The notes below the pieces were generated by a model that saw only the letters and a list, made by a program, of their open reading frames with translations, had not been told where the DNA came from and did no database searches. This document shows positions 51,641 through 60,099 of a DNA stretch of 64,000 nt, in pieces. The translations under genes were made by a program, and so were the position numbers. How positions within the stretch are numbered: the stretch's first letter is position 1; the number at the start of each line of letters is the position of its first letter. Source of the DNA: Prosthecobacter sp. SYSU 5D2 (GTDB taxonomy: Bacteria; Verrucomicrobiota; Verrucomicrobiia; Verrucomicrobiales; Verrucomicrobiaceae); assembly GCF_039655865.1 (NCBI RefSeq), contig NZ_JBBYXL010000007.1, positions 62,001 through 126,000 on the forward strand, read 5' to 3'.

Positions 51641-54415
51641 TCAGCCGAATACCGCTTCTTCGATTCTCCTTTGCAGGGCGTCCAGAATTTCCCGGTCCTT
51701 GAGCTTCCGTCCATTTTCATCCTGGACATAAATGGAGTCAATGGCGACGCCCTTTTCCGTGCCGATGCGGGCATGGGTGACGTTGTGGCCCATGTTGCCG
51801 ATGGCCATGAAGACGTCATACAAAAGCCCCAGACGGTCCACGACCTGAAGCTCGATGATCGTCTGGTCCGGTGACAGCTCGTTGTTGATGTAAACTCGCT
51901 GAGGAATCTCAGCCATCACCTCGTCATAACCGGGGAGGGATTTGCGGGTTTTGGCTATGGCCTGACCAAAGTCAAACTTCTGGGCCAGGAAGGCCTGCCT
52001 GACGGAGGCCTCCACCCGCTGGCGGGCCGTCTTGCTGGTCACGGCGGCGAAGTTGGTGTTGCAGACCCGGAAGATATCCAGAACGACGTTATCCCCGCGC
52101 TGGTAGAGGTCCGCACTGAGGATGTTGATGCTTTCCGCCGAGAGGGCACCAGAAATGCGGGCGAGGAGAAGATGGCGGTCCCAGCAGGTGACGGTGAGTT
52201 CGCTATAACCCTGCTCGACATGGTCGGTCCAGGTCATGACGGAAAGCAGGCCGGCTTCGGCCTCCTCCTTCATCAACTGGGTGAAGAACTGCCGGAACTG
52301 GCGGATGTGCTCGGCGATCTGGGCCGTCTCGCGGAAGTTGAAATAACTGCGCGGCATGTACTGGAAGTGGGCGCTGATTTCCAGATCAAAATCGGGGCCA
52401 AGTTCTTTGACCACCTCGGCTCGCACTTTATCCATGGGCACGGCGGCGCGGCGCATGAAGTCCGCCGGGGCATCCATGAACTGGAGGGTGTTGTGATATA
52501 GCTGGCGGATGGACGCCTCCTTGTACCCGGACCAGCTCGCCTCGCTGGTGCCTTTGGAATCCGCATAGGTCATGACCAAGAGGGCGTCCAAATATTCCTT
52601 GGTGCGGACGATGCGGGAGAATTCGCCAATGACCTTGGGGTCATCCAGATTAGTGGTGGTGGCCGTGCGGTACATCAGCAGGTGGTTGTCCACCAGGAAC
52701 AGAAGCATCTTGCGCCGCTCGCCTTTGATCTGGAGTCGGCGGCAGACGGCATCGGCCATGAGGGTGCTTTCCGCATCGTGCGCCTTGGCATTGGCAGCGC
52801 GGCCTGCATCATGAAGAAGCAGCGCCAGGTAAAGGATGGAAGGCTGGTTTACCTCATGGAAGAGGGTCTGGTAAAGGCTGAGCCCGGCTTTGGGCGGACC
52901 GCTGAGCTCATCCAGCATGTCAAGCGTGCGCAGCGTATGCTCATCTGCGGTGTAGCGGTGGAAGAACTCATGCTGGACCAGGCAGGTCAGAGCACCAAAC
53001 TCCGGCATGTAACGCCCCAAAAAACCCACGCGGTGCATCTGGCGCATCACGCGGGCCACATCTCCCTTGTTGGAAAGGATGGCCTCAAAAGTCTCGCGGA
53101 TGCCTTTGTTATACCGGAAGCTGGCGTTCACCAGGCGGAAACTTTCCTGGACGATCTGGAAAAGCTCCGGACTGAGCCGCAAATGGCGCTTCTGCGTGTG
53201 CAGGAAGAGGCGCATGAGCCGTGATGGATCATCTTTGAAAAGCGTTTTTTCTTCGGCATAGAGGCGCTCGTTTCTGGCGATGAAACCATCGAATTTATCT
53301 GCCCGCTTTTGCGCCGTCTTGCGCCGCACCATGAAACTGAGCAGGCCTTTGCGGGTGCTTTCATCATCCAGCGCCTGGAGGTGAAACCGGTCCATAACCT
53401 CGCTGCTGCGCTGCAGGATGTCGCGGGTGGCGGTATAATACTCGCGCATGAAGGCCTCGATCCGGCGGAGGATGCGCTTGTGGCGGTAGCCCAGATTGGT
53501 GGCGACGAAGCCCTGGAGGCGGAGGGTGAGGATGTCGCTAGCGCGTTTCTCCGTGTAGTGCATTTCATTGCGCGTGCGCAGGATGAAATCATAGGCCTGC
53601 TCCAGCTCCCGCCAGCCTGCGGGGGTCATGAGCTCTTTTTTGACCAAGTCATGAGGATTCAGCGTGCCCAGCTTGGCATAGGTCATCCAGATGAGATTCT
53701 GGTAATCTCGCAGGCCTCCGCAGCCATTTTTCACATTGGGTTCCTGCACGCAGTTGGTGCCACCGTATTTGCCATGGCGGGAGGCCAGATCCTCCTGGCG
53801 CAGCTTGAGAAACTCCGCCTCGCGGCCTTCCATGCACTCCTTGTTAAAACGCTCCCGGAATTCCTTGATGGCATCCTCCTTGCCGCAGAGGAAACGGGCT
53901 TCCATAAGGGCGGTTTTCGTCTCCATGCTCTCATTGGCCAGCTTCAGACAGTCCCCAACGCTGCGGGTGCCATGGCCGACCTTGAGTTTCATGTCGTAAA
54001 AGTAGAGCAGGAAATCGCCGATGAGCTTGGCCACGTCGGTGGAGACGCTGGAGCTGTTCCCCGGCAGCATGAAGGTGAGGTCCACATCACTGCCCGGGCT
54101 CATGACCTGGCGGCCATAACCTCCATGGGCGACGACGCTGAGGTTCAGCTTCTTCCTAAATGCCGGCTCCAGCGTGGCTAGGCACTCCTGCCACAGGAGA
54201 CGGACAATGTAATCCGTGACATCCGAGCGCATGCGGCAGATCTCCACACCGCCGGCACCCGCGCGGTGCCGCTGCTTGATGCGCTGCTCCTTGAGGCGCA
54301 GGAAGCGTTTGCAGAGCTTGAGGGTCTCCGTGCGTCCGCGAGGCAGGGGCACGTCCTTTCCAAACACTTTTTGGCCTGCCGCCTCGAGACGGCGTTGATA
54401 CTCCTGTTCAGTCAT
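51641..54415 (-). CDS. glnD: [Protein-PII] uridylyltransferase / uridylyl-removing enzyme (GlnD)
   Basis: The 924-residue protein has the complete GlnD layout. The nucleotidyltransferase has GGYGRQVMSPGSDVDLTF (G98 onward, D110 and D112 binding metal). A GlnD-type linker follows, then an HD domain with H...HD...D residues (DEHTLRTLDML, LALLLHDAGR, VDNHLLM). Two ACT domains lie at about 750-840 and 860-920 (LTVTCWDRHLLLARISGAL, IELQVVDRLGLLYDVFMAI). It modifies and de-modifies PII in response to glutamine. The HD loop reads HDAGRAANAKAHDAES instead of the usual HDIAKG pattern, which keeps the metal ligands but changes the loop. It lies downstream of apt; glnB and amtB are not in the window. 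Confidence 0.93.
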   Translation of the reverse strand: MTEQEYQRRLEAAGQKVFGKDVPLPRGRTETLKLCKRFLRLKEQRIKQRHRAGAGGVEICRMRSDVTDYIVRLLWQECLATLEPAFRKKLNLSVVAHGGYGRQVMSPGSDVDLTFMLPGNSSSVSTDVAKLIGDFLLYFYDMKLKVGHGTRSVGDCLKLANESMETKTALMEARFLCGKEDAIKEFRERFNKECMEGREAEFLKLRQEDLASRHGKYGGTNCVQEPNVKNGCGGLRDYQNLIWMTYAKLGTLNPHDLVKKELMTPAGWRELEQAYDFILRTRNEMHYTEKRASDILTLRLQGFVATNLGYRHKRILRRIEAFMREYYTATRDILQRSSEVMDRFHLQALDDESTRKGLLSFMVRRKTAQKRADKFDGFIARNERLYAEEKTLFKDDPSRLMRLFLHTQKRHLRLSPELFQIVQESFRLVNASFRYNKGIRETFEAILSNKGDVARVMRQMHRVGFLGRYMPEFGALTCLVQHEFFHRYTADEHTLRTLDMLDELSGPPKAGLSLYQTLFHEVNQPSILYLALLLHDAGRAANAKAHDAESTLMADAVCRRLQIKGERRKMLLFLVDNHLLMYRTATTTNLDDPKVIGEFSRIVRTKEYLDALLVMTYADSKGTSEASWSGYKEASIRQLYHNTLQFMDAPADFMRRAAVPMDKVRAEVVKELGPDFDLEISAHFQYMPRSYFNFRETAQIAEHIRQFRQFFTQLMKEEAEAGLLSVMTWTDHVEQGYSELTVTCWDRHLLLARISGALSAESINILSADLYQRGDNVVLDIFRVCNTNFAAVTSKTARQRVEASVRQAFLAQKFDFGQAIAKTRKSLPGYDEVMAEIPQRVYINNELSPDQTIIELQVVDRLGLLYDVFMAIGNMGHNVTHARIGTEKGVAIDSIYVQDENGRKLKDREILDALQRRIEEAVFG

Positions 54416-54445
54416 GAAGGGGAAAGGGCAGGTCGGCAGTCGAGC

Positions 54446-54979
54446 TTAAAATGTCAGCAATGAATGGATCGGCCCCCGGCCCTCCAGCTTTTCCCGACCG
54501 CAAAGGAAGGCCAGTTCAATGAAAAATACGGAACCGAGCAGTTCTGCCCCGGATTCGCGAATCAGCTCCAAAGCCGCGCCAGCGGTGCCGCCGGTGGCCA
54601 GCAGGTCATCCGCGAGCACCACGCGCTCCCCGGGGGCCAGGGCATCCAGGTGTATTTCCACACTGTTGGTGCCATATTCCAGGCTGTAATCCACCCCGCG
54701 TGTTTTCCAGGGCAGCTTGCCTTTTTTACGCACCGGTACAAAGCCCGCCCCCAGCGCCTGGGCCAGCATGGCACCGAAGATGAATCCGCGTGCGTCAATG
54801 CCTACAACTTTGTCCACCTGCTGCCCGGCAAAAACCTCCGCCATACCGCTGATTGCGGATTTTAAGAGTTCCGCATCCGCCAGTACCGGGGTGATGTCCT
54901 TGAAAAGGATTCCGGGCTGCGGAAAATCCGGCACATCCCGGATGGTGGTGCGAAGGCGTTCAAGGGAGTCGGGAGACAT
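54446..54979 (-). CDS. apt: Adenine phosphoribosyltransferase
   Basis: The 177-residue enzyme joins adenine and PRPP to AMP in purine salvage. The PRPP-binding motif is VVLADDLLATGGTAGA, the N-terminal pattern is RDVPDFPQPGILFKDITP, and a VVGIDARGFIFGAMLA segment follows. The size is that of bacterial Apt. ATG 54979 is preferred; an upstream start at 55015 gives a non-conserved extension. It precedes glnD by 30 bases, so nucleotide salvage and nitrogen signalling are co-transcribed here. It lies 54 bases from the secreted ZU5-like gene stop. Confidence 0.93.
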   Translation of the reverse strand: MSPDSLERLRTTIRDVPDFPQPGILFKDITPVLADAELLKSAISGMAEVFAGQQVDKVVGIDARGFIFGAMLAQALGAGFVPVRKKGKLPWKTRGVDYSLEYGTNSVEIHLDALAPGERVVLADDLLATGGTAGAALELIRESGAELLGSVFFIELAFLCGREKLEGRGPIHSLLTF

Positions 54980-55033
54980 ACCGGGCCAGTGTGCCGGGCC
55001 ACCGCGCCGATGCAAGGGCGAAGGCGGGAGAGT

Positions 55034-55600
55034 TCAGGCCTTTACATACGCCCAGGTAAACAGCAACGGCACCCGTGTATAAAAAAGGGCTTCCCCTTTG
55101 CGATGATCCTGTGTTCCCAAATCCACGGGGGAAAGCTCCCCCTCTGGTCCGATGGCGTATCCGACCAGGATGTGGTTTTTCCAGCGTACGGCATCGTAAT
55201 ATACCTTTAAGAGAACGGGCTTTTCAAAGGAGCTGACACCCTCCGCTGCAATCCGGAAAACTGTCTCTGCCGCCACGCCGGATCTCAGGGAAAGCGTACC
55301 GGCATTGACTGAAAGGGTGATCCTGGTCTCCCGCGCCAAGCTGCCAGACGGCACGGTGAGGACCAGCCCCTCCCCGGCCGTGGCGGGCAGCGGCAACCGG
55401 GCCTGGATGACGGTGCCAGCCGGACCTGCGCGCCCTGTCACCAGGACCGTTTCCGGGCCAGATTGATAGATCACAGGCTTGGCCATACGGCGGGGGGGGC
55501 TGTCAGGCGGAGCAGCATCACACACGGCTCCACTGGCGGCCAGAGCCAGACAGGCGCCACCCCATCTCCAGGCGGATGTCATGAACATCGAAGGGTACAT
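55034..55600 (-). CDS. Small secreted protein repeating the ZU5-like domain of its neighbour
   Basis: This 188-residue protein has a signal peptide (about 8-30, GGACLALAASGAVCDAAPP). It is beta-rich with LTVPSGSLARETRITLS, FEKPVLLKVYYD and a terminal LLFTWAYVKA. That order (VPxGx..., PxxLxVxY, GxLxxV, FTWxY) closely parallels the central part of the upstream protein (VVVPAGAIPSPSTFSLA, FNEPLQITVPIED, FFTWIYEQF). The two share a domain related in pattern to ZU5. The start ATG touches the preceding stop codon (TAAATG), so it is translationally coupled to the large gene. It may be a partner, inhibitor or anchor for it. Confidence 0.75.
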   Translation of the reverse strand: MYPSMFMTSAWRWGGACLALAASGAVCDAAPPDSPPRRMAKPVIYQSGPETVLVTGRAGPAGTVIQARLPLPATAGEGLVLTVPSGSLARETRITLSVNAGTLSLRSGVAAETVFRIAAEGVSSFEKPVLLKVYYDAVRWKNHILVGYAIGPEGELSPVDLGTQDHRKGEALFYTRVPLLFTWAYVKA

Positions 55601-58216
55601 TTAACGTGGCAGATGCCGGCCCGCCTCCTTGATGGCAGCCTGCTGCTCCAGCGATGGGACGGGGACGACGATGTCCGGAATGCCCCGCGCGCTCATCCGC
55701 ACACGGGCGATGCCCAGGGCCTCAGAGGTTTCCACCGGAGTGACGGTGCAGACATCGGCCCAGTCAGCGCCAGTGCTCAAAGGGCCGTTATTGCTGCTGT
55801 TGTCATACGCCAGGACGCCAGTGTAAGTGAAGGTCTGAGCACGGGGCGTGCCTTCATAGAGAAGCACAGTGACCGTCCAGCGGGTGGGAAGGGTGGTGGT
55901 TCCACCGCGGCCGTGATCACTATAATAATGGGTGCGCACCTGGTAGGGCTGGCCCCAACGTACTGTATCGCTGGTGTCCAGGGTCCAGTGTTCAGGGCCG
56001 AAGCCATTGGTATCGTCGTAATCGAGTTCGCCTCCGTCGGCGGTTACTTTGTTGTAATAGGCTGAATAGTCCCCCTGCGGGTCAATCACATACAGATCCA
56101 GGTCCGTATCGTCTGTGTTCCATGAAAGCGTGACCAATATAGCGGCCGAGTTTTCGTAAAGCAGCTCAAATGGAAGAAGCTGGGTATTGGGCACATCAAC
56201 CAGCTGATCATCCCCGTTGTACCCTTTGGTCCTGAAGGTGAGACGATTGGAGCCGCTGACGAGACTGATGGGAACGGAGAAAAAGCCGGTGGACGAGACG
56301 TCCGTTTCAAAGGTGGTGGTGCCGTTTAAAACCATCTCCAGACGGGCCACCAGCATCTGCCCGCTGAGGATCTGGCCGGACACGACGACGGTACGGTCAG
56401 TAACGGTGGCGCCATCGCTATGGCTGGTGATGTTGATCTGGGCCGCCGCGTTACCACCAAAGCCGTTTTCTGCATCCCGGTAGATCTCACGCAGAGGCTC
56501 CTTTTGGAAGCTGCCGTCACCGATGAGACAAACCCCTGCATAGTCGCCATAGGTCAGGCTGCCCAAAGCGCCGACTTCTGCGGAGGGTTCCTGACCTGGC
56601 AGGTTGGGGTCATTGATTTTCAGGTGCCTGGAGTTGTTATGGTCCGTCGCCAGGACGGCATGGGCTCCGTTGTGGCTGGCCGCACTGTAAAGGTAAAGGA
56701 TGGTAGGACGGGCGGTATTTTCGAGGACATTTTTGATGGCAGCGTACTTCTCGGCTCCGCCGAGGTTCTGACGTTGCTGAATGCCGGGAACGTATTCATT
56801 CCAGACCCGGCTCATGGAGGTGTGGGCGCGTGTGGCAATGACCTGCTGGGCGATGACGCTGACACGAGGAGGCGGCAGGGGCAGATTCTCCATGTATCTG
56901 TCAAACAGGCCGCCGCCGGCATTTGTGTAATGCCACTGCGCGAAAGCGGCCATCCCAAAACATTCGCCGCCGGGATTGTAAACGGAACTGACATTGACCA
57001 CCTGAAAGCCATCTCGCGAGCCCAGGAAATCTGTGGCACCAGCAAACTCTCCCACTCCGGCAAACTGCTCATAGATCCAGGTGAAAAAGGATGCATGAAA
57101 GGTCTCGAAGGTCATGGTGTCCGCATTGCGGTCAATGGAGATGATCTGGCAGACCTGCAAAAACCCGTTTTCATCAATGTAATAGGGGACGGGTATCAGG
57201 CTGTCATCGTCCTCAATGGGAACGGTGATTTGCAGAGGCTCGTTAAAATCTGTCGCCCCATCTGTCTTGATATTGATGGTATGGCCTGGATAGCGGCCTG
57301 AATTTGGCACCAGTGTCATGCTGTTGCGCGCCAGGGAAAAAGTACTCGGGGACGGGATCGCCCCGGCCGGCACCACCACCCTGAGTCCGGCCAGCGGCCC
57401 GGTTTCAACCTCAAGAGTGTTGCCGGCATTGGGATCAACTGGCTCCGAATCCAAGACCGTGTCCGTGCCGGCGATGCCACGGGCAGGTGCTGCGCCCAGA
57501 TCTCCCGGCCCCTTGCCCTTCAGGCCTGCCCGGGTCAGCGTGCGAGGCACTTTGTCCTTGGGAGTGACCGTGCGGGTGTTGGCCTTTCCCTTCATGGGGA
57601 TGGAAGAATACATGCCGTTCATCGGTCCCATGATGACCAGGCAGGACAGAGACGTTGAAATCTCCCCCTTGGGATATCCGGAAAAGCCGTCCGCCCGGAG
57701 GAAGGGATGCGCATCTGCCTGTCCGGAGCGGGTGGCGCCCCGGACCGAGACAGTCAGCGTCTTTTTGTTCCATGAGACGGTGAGTGTGCGGGTGCTGACC
57801 GGCTTTCCTTTTTCATTGAGCACCTTGTCCACAAATCTGGCCCTCTTTTTTCCTGGGGCGAACTTGGGATCATCTCCAAGGAGATAATGCAGTTCCAGTT
57901 TACCGAGGGTGAAATCCACATGGGTCTTTTCATCTGCCTGGGAGAGGTCCGTCTCTCCCAGTTTCATGACAGCTCTCGCGGAATAGGTGGATGCGCTGCT
58001 GACGTAATAAACCTTGGCGTTGTCCACTTTCACAAAGGCGATTTTTTCTGAGTAGTTTTCACCTGCGGTGATGGTATGATCAGGCTTGGGAGCGGCGGCA
58101 TCCGCCACGACCGGGCTGAACATCCAGGCCAGACCTGTCAGGCCCGCAGCGGCAAGGTTTAGACATGACGCTCTGAGCGGGCGATACATCCAAATCGAGA
58201 ATACTGATGGTTTCAT
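55601..58216 (-). CDS. Large secreted protein with a C39-like cysteine peptidase domain and DUF2135-like end
   Basis: The protein has 871 residues from ATG 58216, with a signal peptide (about 1-40). A beta region (about 45-200) comes first, then a ZU5-like domain (about 260-410), then a papain-fold domain with Cys in GGECFGMAAFA (C419), His in NGAHAVLATD (H519) and Asp in KINDPN (D536). The spacing matches C39-type peptidases. An Ig-like segment (about 605-680, DGATVTDRTVVVSGQI) follows, then a DUF2135-like beta domain (about 700-810, SWNTDDTDLDLYVIDPQGD). No ABC transporter part is present, so it is not a bacteriocin exporter. A surface protease or autoprocessing adhesin is the most cautious reading. 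Confidence 0.75.
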   Translation of the reverse strand: MKPSVFSIWMYRPLRASCLNLAAAGLTGLAWMFSPVVADAAAPKPDHTITAGENYSEKIAFVKVDNAKVYYVSSASTYSARAVMKLGETDLSQADEKTHVDFTLGKLELHYLLGDDPKFAPGKKRARFVDKVLNEKGKPVSTRTLTVSWNKKTLTVSVRGATRSGQADAHPFLRADGFSGYPKGEISTSLSCLVIMGPMNGMYSSIPMKGKANTRTVTPKDKVPRTLTRAGLKGKGPGDLGAAPARGIAGTDTVLDSEPVDPNAGNTLEVETGPLAGLRVVVPAGAIPSPSTFSLARNSMTLVPNSGRYPGHTINIKTDGATDFNEPLQITVPIEDDDSLIPVPYYIDENGFLQVCQIISIDRNADTMTFETFHASFFTWIYEQFAGVGEFAGATDFLGSRDGFQVVNVSSVYNPGGECFGMAAFAQWHYTNAGGGLFDRYMENLPLPPPRVSVIAQQVIATRAHTSMSRVWNEYVPGIQQRQNLGGAEKYAAIKNVLENTARPTILYLYSAASHNGAHAVLATDHNNSRHLKINDPNLPGQEPSAEVGALGSLTYGDYAGVCLIGDGSFQKEPLREIYRDAENGFGGNAAAQINITSHSDGATVTDRTVVVSGQILSGQMLVARLEMVLNGTTTFETDVSSTGFFSVPISLVSGSNRLTFRTKGYNGDDQLVDVPNTQLLPFELLYENSAAILVTLSWNTDDTDLDLYVIDPQGDYSAYYNKVTADGGELDYDDTNGFGPEHWTLDTSDTVRWGQPYQVRTHYYSDHGRGGTTTLPTRWTVTVLLYEGTPRAQTFTYTGVLAYDNSSNNGPLSTGADWADVCTVTPVETSEALGIARVRMSARGIPDIVVPVPSLEQQAAIKEAGRHLPR

Positions 58217-58560
58217 AATATAATAAGGCATTAGCCCAGGCGATATTTTGATGTTACCAAATTGGTAACAGATTAAATGCCTGATTACTAGCTTTACCGG
58301 AAGAGGTTGGAAAAGTTTCTCCGATTCTTTGAACGCTATTGCTTCTTTAATCTTCTGCCTCAGAATTTTTATTATTAATTTCTTAATCTTTGCGGAAACG
58401 ATGCTTTTTATTGATTTTATAAACTTTGCAGGGTGGCTTTAGCTGTCCCTTGACTGTGCACCCTACCTGATCTGCGCTGACCAATGGAGACCAGAACTTT
58501 CACACGCGCCTTGCCCCCGGCCGTTCGTATGTTATGCTCTCCACCCACAAAACTCTGCAC
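58217..58560. other. AT-rich divergent promoter region between the C39-like operon and leuC
   Basis: 344 bases without a gene, much more AT-rich than the coding surroundings, with runs such as TTTTTATTATTAATTTC. It should hold promoters for both divergent transcripts. The only clear element is the palindrome at 58253-58269. I see no leader peptide or attenuator for leuC. Confidence 0.7.
58253..58269. promoter_or_regulatory. Perfect palindrome GTTACCAAATTGGTAAC
   Basis: An eight-base perfect inverted repeat around a single A lies 37-53 bases upstream of the start codon of the C39-like gene. A TTTACC half-site lies 30 bases further out. The form suits a homodimeric repressor such as TetR, MarR or LacI type; no candidate regulator gene is adjacent. 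Confidence 0.55.
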
Positions 58561-59976
58561 ATGGGCAAAACACTCTTCGAAAAAGTCTGGGAATCACACG
58601 TCGTCGGAACTCTCGCCAACGGACAGACGCAGCTTCTCATTGATACGCACCTTGTGCACGAAGTGACCAGCCCGCAGGCTTTCGGCATGCTGCGCGATCT
58701 GAATCTGAAAGTGGCCTACCCGCACCGCACCTTCGCGACGGTGGATCACATCGTGCCGACAGACAGCCAGGTTTCCCCTTTTTCCGACCCCCTCGCCGAG
58801 GCGATGATCCAGGAGCTGAACAAGAACGCCAAGGAATTTGGCGTGACGTATTTCAGCCTGGCCAGCGGCAAGCAGGGCATCGTCCACGTGGTGGGGCCTG
58901 AGCAGGGCATCACCCAGCCAGGAACGACCATCGCCTGCGGTGACTCCCACACGGCGACACACGGTGCCTTTGGTGCCATCGCCTTCGGCATCGGCACGAC
59001 ACAAGTGCGGGACATTCTTGCCACACAAACGATGGCGCTGGGCAAAATGAAGGTCCGCCGCATCAATGTGGACGGCAAGCTGCGCCCAGGCGTGTATTCC
59101 AAGGACGTGGCCCTGCACATCATCCGCCTGCTGGGCGCTGGTGGTGGGGTCGGCTATGCCTATGAATACGGTGGCAATGTCTTTGACGAGTTCACGATGG
59201 AAGAGCGCATGACCGTCTGCAACATGAGCATCGAAGGCGGTGCCCGCTGCGGGTATGTGAATCCGGATGATACGACTTTTGAATACCTCAAAGGCCGCCC
59301 ATATTCCCCGAAAGGCGATGAGTGGGAGTCCACGGTGGCCAAATGGCGCCTGACCGCTTCTGATGCTGATGCCAAGTATGATGACATCGTCAACATCCGC
59401 GCGGAAGACGTTCCTCCGACGGTGACCTGGGGCACCAGCCCCGACCAGGCCATCTCCGTGACGGAAAACATTCCCACGGCGGAAAGCGCCACGACCGAGC
59501 CTGCACGCATCTCCATCCAGGATGCCCTGGACTACATGAAGCTTTCTGGCGGCGAACCGATCAAGGGAACGAAGATTGATGTGGCTTTCATCGGCTCCTG
59601 CACCAACGGCCGTCTGAGCGACTTCCGCGAAGTGGCCAAGTTCATCAAGGGCAAGAAAGTGGCGGCGAATGTGAAAGCCATTGCTGTTCCAGGATCGCAG
59701 ATCGTGGATGCCATGGCACGCCAGGAAGGTCTGGACAAGGTGTTCTCTGAGGCTGGCTTCGAATGGCGTGGCGCAGGCTGCTCCATGTGCCTGGCGATGA
59801 ACCCTGACAAGCTCATCGGTGACCAGCTTTGTGCTTCCTCCAGCAACCGCAACTTCAAGGGCCGCCAGGGCAGCAGCACTGGGCGTACCGTTTTGATGTC
59901 TCCTGTGATGGTGGCTGCGGCGGCTCTCACCGGCAGCATCGCCGATGCACGCGAGGTGTTCTCCATCGCGGGCTGA
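58561..59976 (+). CDS. leuC: 3-isopropylmalate dehydratase, large subunit
   Basis: This 471-residue aconitase-family enzyme of leucine synthesis interconverts 2- and 3-isopropylmalate with the LeuD small subunit. Fe-S ligands are C347 in GSCTNGR and C407 and C410 in GCSMCLAMN. The N-terminal [14 protein letters not shown] and the [12 protein letters not shown] substrate segment are typical. ATG 58561 is preferred; a start 27 bases earlier adds nine non-conserved residues. leuD is not next to it: a strong terminator follows, then a hydrolase gene. leuD must lie elsewhere in the genome. Confidence 0.95.
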   Translation: MGKTLFEKVWESHVVGTLANGQTQLLIDTHLVHEVTSPQAFGMLRDLNLKVAYPHRTFATVDHIVPTDSQVSPFSDPLAEAMIQELNKNAKEFGVTYFSLASGKQGIVHVVGPEQGITQPGTTIACGDSHTATHGAFGAIAFGIGTTQVRDILATQTMALGKMKVRRINVDGKLRPGVYSKDVALHIIRLLGAGGGVGYAYEYGGNVFDEFTMEERMTVCNMSIEGGARCGYVNPDDTTFEYLKGRPYSPKGDEWESTVAKWRLTASDADAKYDDIVNIRAEDVPPTVTWGTSPDQAISVTENIPTAESATTEPARISIQDALDYMKLSGGEPIKGTKIDVAFIGSCTNGRLSDFREVAKFIKGKKVAANVKAIAVPGSQIVDAMARQEGLDKVFSEAGFEWRGAGCSMCLAMNPDKLIGDQLCASSSNRNFKGRQGSSTGRTVLMSPVMVAAAALTGSIADAREVFSIAG

Positions 59977-59990
59977 GTTTAAAGTTTATT

Positions 59991-60035
59991 GACCCGTCGT
60001 ATTCCTGCCAGCCAGGGGTACGACGGGTCTTTTTT
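59991..60035 (+). terminator. Rho-independent terminator of leuC
   Basis: GACCCGTCGTA at 59991-60001 pairs with TACGACGGGTC at 60019-60029 and is followed by TTTTTT (60030-60035). It lies 15 bases after the leuC stop. Confidence 0.9.
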
Positions 60036-60099
60036 GTATCGGTTTCCGATCCATACGCGGGGAAAGAAAAGGGCGGGTGGAGGGGTATTTTTCATCCTC

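Noticed and set aside
58217..58560. tRNA, riboswitch or leucine attenuator before leuC
   Set aside because: No leucine-rich leader peptide, no cloverleaf and no alternative stem pairs were found.
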